Source: Pseudofabraea citricarpa (Eukaryota; Ascomycota; Leotiomycetes; Helotiales; Dermateaceae). Taken from it: a stretch of DNA of 64,000 bases. Shown piece after piece: positions 10,396 to 22,032 of the stretch. The stretch is from positions 1,460,938 to 1,524,937 of the forward strand of contig JAPWGK010000009.1 of the NCBI GenBank assembly GCA_029641185.1. The letters run 5' to 3'. Positions within the stretch are counted from its first letter, which is position 1. The number at the start of each line of letters is the position of its first letter. The position numbers and the translations under genes are program-made. Under the pieces are notes generated by a model. That model did not search any database. It saw nothing but the letters and a program-made list of their open reading frames with translations, and had not been told where the DNA came from.

Positions 10396-12075
10396 CTACT
10401 GACACTGCGCCGTACCCCCTTCGCTACTTATCATTTTACCGATCGCCTGCACGAGACTGATTCCCATGACGAGGGTGCCGAAAACCACACACGCCACAGC
10501 CGGGATCGTCTTCCAGCTCCTACTGCTCAACTTGATATAGCACAGCGGGGGGAGGATATAGGCGAGGGCACAAGCACTCGTTGCACCGATCAGTTCAAAG
10601 ACAGCGCCGAGATCGCAAGTGATGAGACTCAGCATCATGGCACTGACCACGAGACCGCTCGAAAAGATAAGGTGCAGGTTCATGTTGAAAGGCTCGCCGG
10701 GAAACCAGTAATTGAACATGACCTCTCGACATACGAAGGCTTCCAGCGGGAGCGTCGTGAGCATGTTGAGCCCGAAACACAGACGTGCTATGTTTACCAT
10801 GGTGTTGTCGGATGGGAAGTTGTTTAGTACGTTTCCTTGAGTTAAGTCCCCAAAGGTCAGGAATCCGGCAAGGGCCATTAATAGACAGGCCAACATTGAT
10901 ATGGTAGTGCTGAAGTGAGTTACACGTGCGAATCGATCAATGGTCGGCGTCTTGAGAGAGCCGTATATTAGAAGAGAGTTGTGGTGACATACAAATGCTG
11001 AAGGTTATGTTAGCATTGAATATAGGAAGAGCTAAGTAGGTACACATACCAAAGGATATAACACCAATAGCTTGGAAGACTCCACCATTAATGAGCAAGA
11101 GTGAAGTATCAAAAGAACCTCTTTCTTCAGATGGTGTTAAAGCACCTTGTATAACGACGGTAAACAAGATAACCATCATACTGATCAAAGCCAGCGTACT
11201 CGCTTTTGCCAACTGCTGTCTTTAGCGCCATTTTCTCTATTGGGTGAGTCTGGACCTACCTTGGCAATATCTCGATACAGGCTCAAAGGATAACTGATGC
11301 CCAAAATAAAAATGACAATTACAGCTCTTCTATTTGCCAACAGCCCAAGAACTGGTACATCGCTCAAGCCGGGCCAGATAGCACTCAGCACATGAGGGAT
11401 CGAATCGCCCACGATAATCCCAAAAGCTATCATGCCTCCGAACGCGAAGGCCCATTGCGCAACGGATATCGCAATCAAGCCCGACCTGCCAAAACAATGT
11501 TCCACTGTCCCCTGAAAGCTGTTGCTCCCACTCAATTTGCTATTAATCACAATCAAGCGGATGGTCCAATCGACCGTAATTGTGAGGACGATTAGAAGAA
11601 TAATCCCAGTCAAAAGTCCAGCCTGACGGAAGGCATATGGTTGTCCAATAATCCCAGCCCCAATGATGGAATTGGCCATATTCATAAAGGCAGACCGCAG
11701 CCCTGATTTGGGGCGCTGCCTTTCCCTCTCTGCCCATGTGTCTACATCCCCATCTTCTCCCCAAGGACTGGCTGCTAATGTGACGGAGGGCGCCTCGATA
11801 TCCGTGAGGAGGGGTACGAAGGCTTGGGGTCGCGGTTCGCGACGTCCGGAAAGAGGGGAATCGTTATACGGAGGTGGAGGAACTTCATCTGATTCGGTTT
11901 CAATCGGAGGGAGGTCGAAACGTACTCGATTGGGGGTTCGTGGAGTTCGGCCCTCTGATTCTTGCGATCGGCCGGGATGGACAACGATGTCTTCCTCATC
12001 TGAGGAATTGCCCGACAGCAATCCTCTATCTTCCTCGTTCAAGGGATCTGCTGGGTTCTCTCCATCTTTCCGCAT
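10396..12075 (-). CDS. Vacuolar-type amino acid transporter (AVT/AAAP family)
   Basis: A member of the amino acid/auxin permease family, most like fungal vacuolar AVT transporters that export or import neutral amino acids across the vacuole membrane by proton coupling. Exons are 12075-11260, 11212-11050 and 10997-10396, giving 526 residues. The first 125 or so residues are a hydrophilic, proline- and acid-rich tail typical of AVT proteins. The family start signature appears at SAFMNMANSIIGAGIIGQP, the first transmembrane helix. About eleven hydrophobic segments follow, ending near the C-terminus. Both introns have good donors (GTAGGT, GTATGT) and restore the frame across breaks that would otherwise stop translation. 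The exact AVT subclass and substrate cannot be told from the sequence. Confidence 0.9.
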
Positions 12076-12641
12076 ATTCTGTGTTCTGGCCTTGGCCTTG
12101 CCTTTATCGTGGAAGCATTATTTTGTGTTTCCAAAGGGTCAAAGAGTGAAGCTACGTATACGGTTACGAAGCTATTCATGGTTCGCTTAACCATGGTCTT
12201 ACGAAAGATGATCCTACTGCTTTGGAACTAAGAATCTTCCTGAAACATATACAAAGTGGAGAAATAGTCAGAAGAGAATTTGTTTCTATTACTTCTTATG
12301 GACCCTTAGATGCACAAGATCGGCCTAATGCCTTTTTATGTGGGGATGCAGTGCAAAACTGCTACCTATAGTTTCGCTCAAAATGCAATGCAACGCTAAA
12401 TAGAATCAAACAGGAGCCATCTCCTTAGCACCGCCGGGTATTTTAATATTCGAATCGCCCAAATTCCTACTCTGATATACTAGGTCTACTGCCACATCCG
12501 AAGAGAATTGTGGCTCGTGGTTCCATCTACGCCGAGGTAGGTAGTTAGAAATGGGATAGGAGATTTCGTTTAGAGAACGGCGTAGTTCCGACTCTGTGGA
12601 GAAGAGGATGGTGGGGAAGCCAATTCCTGGTTCCATTAAGA
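12076..12641. other. Intergenic, no gene seen
   Basis: This holds the upstream region of the transporter and the downstream region of the aspartyl protease, since both are on the minus strand. Only short open frames are present. No repeat or RNA gene was seen. Confidence 0.5.
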
Positions 12642-14524
12642 TTAGACAGAAGTCATAAGAAGCACAGCGAGGACGAAAGCGGTTGTAACAAGATTGGCAC
12701 TGAGTCGAACACCATCTGAAGAAGGCGCTGCTGAGTTAGTGGCCGCAGAGGCAGAGGTTTCTGCAGCTGCTGTGCCAGTTGGATCCGAAGTCTCGTGTCC
12801 ACCCAGTCCTAGGGTATTTGTCGAAGACGCACCGGTCTCGGAAGTACCGGCTGAAGTTGCAGTGGCAACTAACGTTGTACTTGACAAAGAAGTAGATACT
12901 ATGGTGTCCTCATTAGATTGTGTCTTGGATAGCGTATCTGTGGATTTGGTGATGGGATCAGGGCTTGGAGTGGTAACAGGAACAGGGTTTGAACTCGAAA
13001 GAGTCTCGGGAAACTCTGTAGTAGAGGACGATGTGTCTGACAAAGGAGTTGGCCCACCAGTTGAAGATGTCGACGTTGCGGAAGTTGCAACCGTGTTAGA
13101 GCCTGTTTTCGCAGCGAATCCTATTACTCGTTAGTGGTGCTACTTCGTAGAGTAAGAGAACTTACCAATGCGATTTTCATCAACATCAAATACAGTGTAA
13201 ACGTTCTTTAAGAAAGTGTCTCCCAAGAGCCATGCACCTGCAACAACCTCATGCCCAAAGATGTTGCTTGTACATCTTCCATTCCCAAGCGAATTGCCAA
13301 CCCAATCTTTTGAAGAGACACTATATGATACCCCCGCGAAGACAAACTCCATGGCGGTTGTGGTCGTACATGGTACCGAAAAGGTGACGTCGTCACTAGA
13401 CTGGGATCCTGATACAACTTTATGGAACTTGGCAACATCCGCTGGTGGTCCAAAGATGTAGGAAGTTCCGGTGTCGATATAAGCCAGTCTACCCGTCACA
13501 CCTGCTAAAGTACCATCCACTCCCATATCATCCAAAGGAATGGCCCAATCGCCACCGGTGCCTGTATCTACAGTGCTGTAATGAATATCGCCAGTGTATT
13601 TGGAAGGATTAGGTGCTCCAAAATTGATCTCGCCATTGTTTGCACCGCCATCTGAAGCTCGGTTGAGATCCACTCCGAACAGATTTGACTTGAGGTCCTT
13701 TGATGTAACTAGTGTCTCGATAAAATTGGGTGTATTTCCTTGGGCTTGTGAAAGGCCGAGTATTCCATCCATTGGAAAGTCGGTGAAATCAGCTGAAGTA
13801 GTGTCTGCAATACCCAAGGTCATTGTAACTGTTAACCCTGCTAAATCCAGACTATCTGTTGCTAAATTCCCACTAACTGATCCAGAGCCATAGGAGACGC
13901 TGAAAGCCTTGGTGGACGATTTAAATGTGGTGGAATCTGCAGCACCAAAGGAATTGTGAAGTTTACACGAATCTGACTTGCATGAAGGCCCCATTACCCA
14001 GGTAGTACCGGCACCCGTGTCGAGGAGCATATACATTGGGGTTTTGGCCGACCCCAAACCAACTTGTGCAAAGTATGAGTAGTCGGTACCATCTTGACTG
14101 ATCCCGGCGCTGTTCGTTTGAGTTGGTGTACTTGCGGTAGCAATCGAATATGTGTTTGTTCTCTTGTTAAGGCCACTGCGGTCCTCCAGATTCTTAGCAT
14201 TGACTCTTGTAGCCACTCTCGAGTATTTCTTTGTCAGGCGTTCAGCAAGTCGGTTGATGCGAATCTCCTCAGAAAGATCATTCTATAAACAGATATCAGT
14301 ACAACGACAATAGGCATTGGAGAGAGAATACAAACGGTTGGTATTCTTTGAACAATCTTAAGGGTGTGTGCTTCTTCAAAATTGCTCCTAGCTTGAACCT
14401 CCTCTTCACGCTTTGAATCTGGACATAACTGACCCTCACACCTTACCGGGGGGTTCCAAGGAAAGAAGGCTGATGCTCCATTTGCTAATGCGGCCACAGC
14501 TGTTAACCCTTTAATGATCAACAT
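12642..14524 (-). CDS. GPI-anchored pepsin-type aspartyl protease
   Basis: A secreted A1-family aspartic protease of the yapsin/opsB/CtsD type, which act at the plasma membrane or cell wall. Exons are 14524-14336, 14282-13166 and 13120-12642, giving 594 residues. A signal peptide covers about residues 1-19. The two catalytic motifs are DTGAGTTWV and DTGTSYIFG; the first carries Ala where DTGS is usual. A Ser/Thr/Pro-rich stalk follows the catalytic domain, and the last 25 residues are a hydrophobic tail after small residues, as in GPI-anchor signals. The first intron begins GTTTGT, an unusual donor, but the frame requires it. If the last intron (13165-13121) is retained, translation adds KFSYSTK and stops, losing stalk and anchor. 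Confidence 0.9.
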
Positions 14525-16610
14525 TTTACTGATGATCGAAGATTGTACAGGACACGCATGGATGTCGAGTAGGTACCAGAAGCTTGCGATTGAATGTTCA
14601 GGCTGTTGTGTTGAAGATGATAGCTCTTCCGGAATGAAACCAAAGGATCAAACAGGTCCAGATCAGGATTTTAGAGCGGGCGCGATGCTCGGCGATCCTG
14701 TGGGGAGAGGTGGCGAAGTTGGACGTTGAAGCTCCTCGTAATGGGCAACAACAAAGTCGGATGGCAGGGTTCGCTGCTGTCCGGGCGTAGGTTGAAAGAG
14801 ATACTGCTGGGAGTGCTGGACGCGTGCGTGGGGTCTCGAGTACTAAGATTATTGTATGTGCAGACGGTATAAACAGGCCAGTCGAACAAGACAATTAAGT
14901 CGTCGACTGAAGTCAATTACAAATGTGTAGGATGATGACGGAGAGGAAAGAAATGATCCTTGGAGACAGGAATTTCGAAGGTCGAACCGGGAGAGGCGGG
15001 AAGCTCAAAGGAAATGGTGCAGGTCGACAGGACAAAGACGAAAACAGAATTATGCCCAATGACGGATGCCAAACTTTTGTTGTCAAAAACGAAAGTACAA
15101 GACAGCAAGTATGGAATAACAAATGTCGAGAGAGGGATAACGAGAGGACAGGAGAGGAGGAGAGGGGAAGAGAGGGAGGAGGAGGAGGAGGAGGAGGTTA
15201 GGGTGGAGATGTGAGGTTAGCAGGACGAGTGGAGGAGAAGGAAAAGGTATGCGGGATAGAGTTCTGGTCTGTCTCTTGGCACTAGCAAGCCATCTCTGAG
15301 CTTGTCGTTGTGCAGATCACCTCATGCAGGTCCTCCGGAATCCCTTCCCAAAAGAAATCCTGTTTAGAGGCCATAGACCGATTGAGAGATTTGACCGGCA
15401 ACGGTTGTGTATAGATCTGGAGAAGAGCTTCATAGAACCACCAGGTAATTCCAGATGGGGGCCCACTTGCAGCATTGAAGACCCGTAGCACAGGCGGGAT
15501 TGGCGGTGGTTATCCATCCCTGGGCCTCGTTTATCACTGAAGACCCGTGACCCGTGACCCGTGCCCCGTCCCCCGTAACCGTATCTCAGCCGCCAGCCTC
15601 TCAGTGATTCTGAGAGCAAAAGCAGACTACCATTTGCCGGCGGGCCAATAGCATCGCCAATGCCTCGACACGGTAAATTGCAAGCCGCCATCCGCTTAAT
15701 CTTGTCAGCACCAGATGGACGCCACCTGACTTCTCGACTTGTTCGGCACTACGACTCTCGAGCACTTGAGTACTGTACTGCGGTGCAGCAACATCTTCCA
15801 AAACATCCATCCTCCTTGACCCCCTTTCTCCCTTTCGACAGCTCTTCAGGCATGCCAATTGTGGGCTGCAGCAGATTCGGATCTCCATTTGAAGAAGAGA
15901 TCGTCACGTCGTCACCAGTGCCCAGTGCCCAGTGCCGTGAAGATGAAGATGATCTGATCCTGGTCATTGTTTCCCTGTCGCTCGAGAAATGTGGTTGTGG
16001 AGGTGCAAGGGTTTGCGAGCAGCAACGACGCGCGACTTGGATCTCAAGTTCTCAACCGCCCAAGGCGCAAGAGTCAAGACACCACCGTTCGCACATTTCT
16101 CAAAGAAAGTTCAGGGTAGGAGGCGGGAGGGCCAGTACGGGCCACCACCACCGCCATCACCTCCACCATCACTCCAAGCTCCTTCACCCTTCGGTCTCCG
16201 AAAGCCGCCAGGTCAGGGGTTTGATGGTACGCTGTACGGGTAAATGATTGTCTCGATACCCAGATTGGCCATCACTGCCTCACACTGATGCAACGTGCAA
16301 AAATCCATCTTCAAACTGCATCTTCATGGCACGCTGCATCACAACCACAACCGCGTCCGTCTCTCCTGCTCGTTACATTGAGCGGCCACACTCGAGAACT
16401 TCTCAGGGGCTCGAGTCAATCCAGAGTCCAGACCGGGACCTGGCGTGTACCTGGCTAACTGAATCTCAGATCCAAGGTCTATTTTCCCCACATCGTTCGC
16501 AACCACCATTACGAGCCTTGGCCACACCAACACGTGTAAACCTTTCTAAATGCGCAACGAACTGACTTTATTCAGCGCGAGGGCTGTATTGATTGTTCTG
16601 TTTGTACCAG
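14525..16610. other. Gene-free region upstream of the protease
   Basis: Holds the protease upstream region. It contains a GGA/GGAG-rich purine stretch near 15150-15200 and repeated GACCCGTG words near 15541-15570. A 195-codon open frame at 15660-16247 is low in complexity, lacks any family signal and is probably chance. Confidence 0.5.
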
Positions 16611-17612
16611 TCAAGTGTGTTGTAGCTTCTGCGCCTGAGACCCGTTGGGCTGTGCTTGGATCTTCATCTCGATGGCCTTGAGGAATTCATTCCGCTGCTC
16701 ATCATCCACCCTGCCAGATGCTACCAAGGTTCTAAGGAATACCCATACGGACTCATGGTTCCAATTGAAGGACAGAGCTAGTCTCAGCACTTCCTTGCAT
16801 ACAGCTGAATTCGATGTTACCCCAAGTCCGTTGTATTTACTGCCATATGCATCCAAATGAAGCAAGCAGAACAGTAAAAATGACCACCCAGAGGTGTCGC
16901 CGGGGTGCCTCAAACACCAATTCTGCACAGGAGATAGTAGATATGCATTGGCATCCTGTGCAGTCTCCGACAGACTATTGCCATCTGCCCATTGAAGTAA
17001 CCACCGCATGTGATTCCAAGCATAGTAATTTCGAGGGTGCCTTTGGGCCGAGACCAAGATAACTGATGCAAGATCCCGTTGTGCATCTCTTGATATCTGG
17101 AGTGACTGGAAACGTTCAAGCAACCAGCGGCGGTGATACCATAAGGTCGGCGACTTGGTGTGACGATGTAGTGGCGAGGTCAACATGCTATCTATGAACG
17201 CGAGTTCCCGGTCAAGTGCTACTTTCAACTCAGAAATAGAACGCGTCTGGGATTTTTGGAGCAGTCTCTTTCGAATATTAGCTGCTGTGAGATGCTCCGG
17301 GTCCATGAGCAGCATAACTGCAGAAGCTTGCTCCAATTCCAAGTCATGATCATCCTGCATATTTTTGTAGAACTCCAAAAATATCCCTCGAGCCACGACA
17401 AAGGCCTGAACAAGTTTGACCTTAGGTATTGCAATATTGTATCCATCCTGGAGAATATTACTACCTGGTGGCAGTTCGTGGCTTTTCCCAAGTAGTTCAA
17501 TCTCTAGTTTATCTCCAGGATCGCGGAGTACTGCTACAATGTCATCATAAACCGAACGAGGGTCTCCATGTTTGATGGCCGCTGTATCCTTGGGATCCAG
17601 GGCTCTAGACAT
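16611..17612 (-). CDS. PTAR1/Ecm9-like prenyltransferase alpha-repeat protein
   Basis: A protein with prenyltransferase alpha-subunit (PPTA) repeats. Signature segments are TLWYHRRWLLE at about 157-166 and YAWNHMRWLL at about 197-206, with a weaker repeat near 103-118. The overall layout and length (333 residues) fit PTAR1 of animals and Ecm9 of yeast better than the canonical alpha subunits. PTAR1 is the alpha subunit of geranylgeranyltransferase III, which pairs with the Rab GGTase beta subunit to lipidate Ykt6 and FBXL2. I chose the start at 17612 because it gives a conventional N-terminus; an in-frame ATG at 17789 would add 59 residues that look like leader sequence and would leave only 81 bp before the GET1 start. 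Confidence 0.75.
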   Translation of the reverse strand: MSRALDPKDTAAIKHGDPRSVYDDIVAVLRDPGDKLEIELLGKSHELPPGSNILQDGYNIAIPKVKLVQAFVVARGIFLEFYKNMQDDHDLELEQASAVMLLMDPEHLTAANIRKRLLQKSQTRSISELKVALDRELAFIDSMLTSPLHRHTKSPTLWYHRRWLLERFQSLQISRDAQRDLASVILVSAQRHPRNYYAWNHMRWLLQWADGNSLSETAQDANAYLLSPVQNWCLRHPGDTSGWSFLLFCLLHLDAYGSKYNGLGVTSNSAVCKEVLRLALSFNWNHESVWVFLRTLVASGRVDDEQRNEFLKAIEMKIQAQPNGSQAQKLQHT

Positions 17613-17870
17613 GGTGGTAAAATGTTCTGTTCTGTTCTGTTCCGTACTGTTGGAAGTTCGTATTACGAGTTGGAGAAAGCTTGCCTCATGAAGCTCCCAG
17701 CTAAGGGGCATCTCAGCCTTGCGTGCACGTGCCACCTCTAGCGAGGCGCCGCCGCCGAACCGGCTCAATTTGAAGGCATCGTGTACCACAAGATTTTGTT
17801 AGAACACCTACGTCGGAAGGCACTGAACTCTACACACATTGCTGCGATAGCTCGTCTGCCGCGCGCAATC
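17613..17870. promoter_or_regulatory. Shared divergent 5' region of PTAR1-like gene and GET1
   Basis: 258 bp separate the two divergent start codons. The region must hold both 5' leaders and promoters. A repeated TTCTGTTCTGTTC word lies near 17622-17643 on the plus strand. No classical TATA box is evident. Confidence 0.5.
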
Positions 17871-18628
17871 ATGCCTTCTGTCCTACTGATCACTTTTGGT
17901 CTTCAACTCCTCATTCATCTCATTAACACGGTCGGAGTGTCGACTGTAAATGCTGTGGTATGACCAACCAATCCTCAGAAAGTTCACTCACTAAAACTTA
18001 CGTGTCTAGCTGTGGAACCTATACAATCGCGTGGCTGCCTCGAAGGTAGCAACGGAGCAGAGAGAGCTGAAAACCAAATATCTGCAGCTGAAAAAGGAAC
18101 TGAATGCTACGAGCAGTCAGGATCAATTTGCCAAATGGGCCAAGCTGAGAAGGCAGCACGACAAGGTGTTGGAGGAGTTTGAGAAGTCAAGTACGTCACT
18201 CTACCTCTGGATGCATATGCGGTGTCTAACTAAGCTTTCCAACAGAGGCTGCTCAAGATTCTACAAAGGCCACCTTCGATCAGATCGTCTCAGTATTGCG
18301 ATGGCTCGGCACAACCGGTTTGCGAACCCTTCTTCAATTTTGGTACTCAAAGCAGGCTATGTTCTGGATTCCTCAGGGATGGGCACCATACTATGCTGAG
18401 TGGTTACTCTCCTTTCCCAGGGCACCGTTGGGCAGTGTCAGCATACAGGCTTGGGTATTGGCATGTGGAGCGATCATCTTGTTGGTCAACGATGCCATTA
18501 TTGCATTGGTAGGGCTTTGGATTAAGGCAAACAGCAGCACGTCGCAGAAGAGCAAGGGAGAGCCCATGAAGGTCTCGAGCGAAAAGGCTGGCAGTCAAAA
18601 AGCAGGAGAAAAATCCAAGGAGTTGTAA
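17871..18628 (+). CDS. GET1: Get1, tail-anchored protein insertion receptor subunit
   Basis: Get1 (animal WRB) forms with Get2 the ER membrane receptor that takes tail-anchored proteins from the Get3 ATPase. Exons are 17871-17957, 18010-18190 and 18246-18628, giving 216 residues. The order of parts matches the family: a first membrane segment at about 4-25, a lumen-to-cytosol turn with LWNLYNRV, a cytosolic coiled coil containing NATSSQDQFAKWAKLRRQHDK (about 49-68) which contacts Get3, and two further membrane segments after the LLQFWYSK motif. FPRAPLGSVS before the last membrane segment is also typical. The C-terminal tail is short, lysine-rich and cytosolic. The gene diverges from the PTAR1-like gene. 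Confidence 0.95.
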
Positions 18629-19185
18629 ATCAATTTTTGTCGGTACATAGCGCATCATAGAGACACATATTATTTATTTGTTTCTCAAAATTTAAAGACG
18701 CAAAGACCTTCATGGCTTACGCTGAGGTCTTGCAACACGAATGAGATGACTCTTGGCAGAGTACTTGGGCTTTTTCTGGGCATTCTTTTTGACTCTGAGT
18801 GACCATGGGAGAGAGGATCGCTAAAGCTTCGAAAGTGCCACTGGAAGGAATAAAAACATCCACACAAACCGGGTTTCCAAGGAGCTGTCTATCATCGAGA
18901 TCCATATGAAAGGTGCCTGTATACTAGCCTATGTTACCATACTGATTTCACGAGGAAAACAGAAGATATAAATAAGGCTTTTCGGTGTGCAGGTCTTGTT
19001 CTGAGAGGGATTGAATGCAAGAGAAAGGCTTCCTGGAAATTTCAAACTTTTTGATAGCTCCGAGGCGCGCTAGTCCAGGAAGAGTCACCGCCTCTGTGGG
19101 ACAGCGGCAGAATCGATAACAAAGTTAACGTGTCAGTAATAGCCTTCATCAAACCAGGACCATTCTCTCTCTCCAAATTTGCAAG
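18629..19185. other. Intergenic, no gene seen
   Basis: Contains the GET1 3' region and the upstream region of the membrane protein gene at 19186. Only short open frames occur. Confidence 0.5.
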
Positions 19186-20306
19186 ATGGTTTCTTGGGGA
19201 ACGTAAGTAAAACCACCTTTTCAATTTATGACCCGCGACTCACAATCTACAGGATAAAATCGGTAGCTCTATTTGTAGGGCCCATACTGCTCCCCAAAGC
19301 TATCGCCTACTACCGCTCCGTTCGAGCAGCACCCACGATCCAGGGTATTCCCATCCGGCCAGTGCCCGCGAACGTCTCTCGAGCGCTGGGGATTCTCTTT
19401 GTGACGGCGATCCTCTTCTTCGTGAAGACCTTCCCATTCTTTGCGCCCGAGAATATCTTCCAGCTCACAACGTCGCGGCTTCAGATCCCCAACGATGTCC
19501 TATTTACGCGCCTAGCTGCCCTGCGACCCGCAAGCCTCACGGCCACAGATCAGATCCTGCGATCCAAATTACACTCGCTGGAGTCCCGCCTGCTGTATTT
19601 CCAGTACGGCCCAGACGTGATTACGGGCTGCCAGTTCTGTACGGCTGAGGATCCTAAGAACTACCTCTACTATGCCATCCCCGCCCTGCTCGCTCCGTAT
19701 CTGCTCAACCTTTGTGTGCTAGCACTTGTCACATCTGGCTTCTTCACTGGGAAAGAAGGCGCAATATGGCGGCGAGCAGCAACGATTGCCGGAGCAGCTG
19801 TTGCCCTGATTGAGATATATCTCGTGAGCAGCTATCATTACCAAGCCAATGCGAGAGCCACTCGACTGGAAGATATCGATGCCTTCTTCTGGAAGATGCG
19901 TGTATACAGAGGGCTCATGATTGCAGGCGTCGATGCCTTCGTCGGATGGATGTTATATCTCTCCTCGACGAACCGAGCATTTCTCTCACCTCCCTCAGCG
20001 GCAGAAAGGGTCGAGGGCGCAACAAAAGCCGTGGAGAATATCCGACGCAGAGTCGGTGCCCTGGCATTGTTGAAGAATACCATCAACCGCGATCCGGATT
20101 TGAGACACCTGAACCAGGATTACTGGATCAGGGAGGGCGTGGTGACGGGAGAAGCGATGGCCGAGAGGGAAGTCGTCGAGAGCGTCAACAATGCTCTGCG
20201 GAACCGCCTGGATATCCAGAAACTCATGGTCGAATCGTCTGCTCATGTTGATGAGTTTCTCGTTGGCCCAGCGAACGCATCGCTCGCCATGAATGGCCGT
20301 GCTTAG
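19186..20306 (+). CDS. Multispan membrane protein, family unknown
   Basis: I do not recognise the family. The best model has a tiny first exon (19186-19202, coding MVSWG) and a main exon (19253-20306), giving 356 residues; the intron has a GTAAGT donor and CTACAG acceptor. Hydrophobic segments are visible around residues 9-22, 45-65, 160-185, 195-215 and 240-255. A conserved-looking loop QYGPDVITGCQFC lies before the second group of segments. The C-terminal 100 residues are soluble with a helix-rich character (VEGATKAVENIRRRVGAL). It resembles uncharacterised ER or Golgi proteins conserved in Pezizomycotina, but I cannot support a function. The plus-strand frame also runs through the intron from 19179 without a stop, so an unspliced product with a different N-terminus is possible. 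Confidence 0.7.
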
Positions 20307-20832
20307 TTAGCCCTCTTTGATTTCTGCCATAGAACTAATACATAATTTCCAAAAGTGCACAATGCGGACTCGTGATCTGAAACATGCAAGGTGATTTCAT
20401 CCTTACATTCCAAAGCGAGCACCGGAAAAGAAAAGAGGATCCAGTTCCCTCGTATCTAAATTGACTCCAAACACCCCATCTCGTCATCTCGTCATCTCGG
20501 ACCTCGTATCTCACTTAGTATACTGCATTCCACGCATGAGAGATAAGAACTACATGATTGAAAATAAACAAATGAAATTCTCGTATACGGCAAAAGGGTG
20601 AACCTGAGTCAATATCTCAGTGCTTCCAGCTATGAACACGTAAAATCAACGGGCTTGCAATGCAAATTTCTAGATATCCGTGTAACACCAGCTAGATATG
20701 TGATGATAAGCCGTGTCAGAAATTATAACTTTTGAGTACCTATAATTATTTACTTTTCATATCCTGCGACTTGATGCCAGAACGCCCCAAATTTGCATCA
20801 AAGGACTTTTATTATTCTTGCTCTTTTGCAAC
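20307..20832. other. Intergenic between convergent genes
   Basis: 3' regions of the membrane protein and the ornithine carbamoyltransferase gene. A CTCGTCATCTCGTCATCTCG direct repeat occurs near 20481-20500. No gene seen. Confidence 0.5.
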
Positions 20833-22032
20833 CTAGATGATCTTACCCTTGTTGACGACAAATCCTTCCAGAGCAGCTAAGACATGATTAGCATTGTTTT
20901 CTCTCTCGTAAGTAAGAATCGTGACTTACAGATCGCAGCCCATAGTCTGTTCTCAGCCTCGGTGAATACCAGAGACCTAGGACTGTAGAAGACCTCATCG
21001 GCTACCTCTTCGGGGTGTCTAGGCAAGCAGTGCATGAACTTCCAGTTCTCCTTAGCACCTGCTCTCTTGGCTAGCTCATTTGTGATTTGGTATCCTTCGA
21101 AGGCCTTTAGTCGCTTAGCTGATTCAAGTTCTTGTCCCATTGAAATCCATGTATCTGTCACGATGATATCAGCATCTTTGATAGCTTCTTCCGGGATGGT
21201 GGTCTCTGTGAGCGAACCAGGTGATTGGACACCCTTCGCAGCTCCGGTAATGAGTTCACGCATGCCCGCTGGGATTCCATAACCCGTTGGTGAAGCTACA
21301 GACATGTGTACACCCAACTTCGCAGCTGCAATTGCCAGGTCAAAAAGCACATTGTTTGAATCTCCAACCCAGGCCACCTTCAATCCCTCTAGGCCAAGAC
21401 TTGGTGTGGAAGATAAACTACGTGAGACATTCCCAGAGAAGGCTTCGTTTATTGTGAGGAAATCGGCAATCGTTTGAAGAGGGTGGTAGTCATTGGTCAA
21501 CGCGTTGATAACTGGTACTGAAGAGTGTTTGGCCAGGTCCGCAACTTCAGAGTGTGCTCCTCCTCGAACAACCATGCAGTCAGTCATGGATGAGATGACA
21601 ACAGAAGTGTCATATGCGGATTCATTGACCTACGAACCATCAGTACACGTACCCGACCTTTGGACAAAGTGAACTTACCCCCAATTGAATATCATCTTTA
21701 CCCAGAAACATTGCATGGCCTCCCAGGGTAGTAACAGCAGCTTCCGTTGACACTCGGGTCCTCGTGCTTCTCTTGTTGAAAATCATGGCCACCGTCTTCC
21801 CGCTCAAGCTACCAAGCAGGTTCTTGGGCACCGAACCTGACTTGATAGCTTGCTTGTGTGAGCTGGCATTGCGAACCAGAGTCGTCAATTCGGCCGGAGT
21901 GAGGTCTAGGGTAGAAAGGAAATGTCGGGGTGCAAAGGGCGAGGTTTTGGGAGAAGCGGGACTGGAATATGAGCGTTTTTGAGCTTTCGACAAGCACTGA
22001 AGTGCTGCCCTGGTACCCTTGACTGGAGGCAT
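20833..22032 (-). CDS. argB: Ornithine carbamoyltransferase, mitochondrial
   Basis: Converts ornithine and carbamoyl phosphate to citrulline in arginine biosynthesis; in filamentous fungi the enzyme is mitochondrial. Exons are 22032-21679, 21629-20930 and 20876-20833, giving 365 residues. The first 35 or so residues are basic and Ser-rich, as in a mitochondrial presequence. The carbamoyl phosphate motif STRTR is at 89-93, the carbamoyl-side HPLQ motif at about 167-170, and the ornithine-binding HCLP at about 318-321. The last exon is only 44 nt and supplies [13 protein letters not shown]. All introns have good GTAAGT donors. The gene is named argB in Aspergillus and ARG3 in yeast. Confidence 0.97.

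Noticed and set aside
15660..16247. 195-codon plus-strand frame
   Set aside because: Low complexity with His and Ser runs, overlapped by other frames, no domain and no splice support.
17613..17789. Upstream in-frame start for the PTAR1-like gene
   Set aside because: The added 59 residues lack family similarity and would leave almost no space to GET1.
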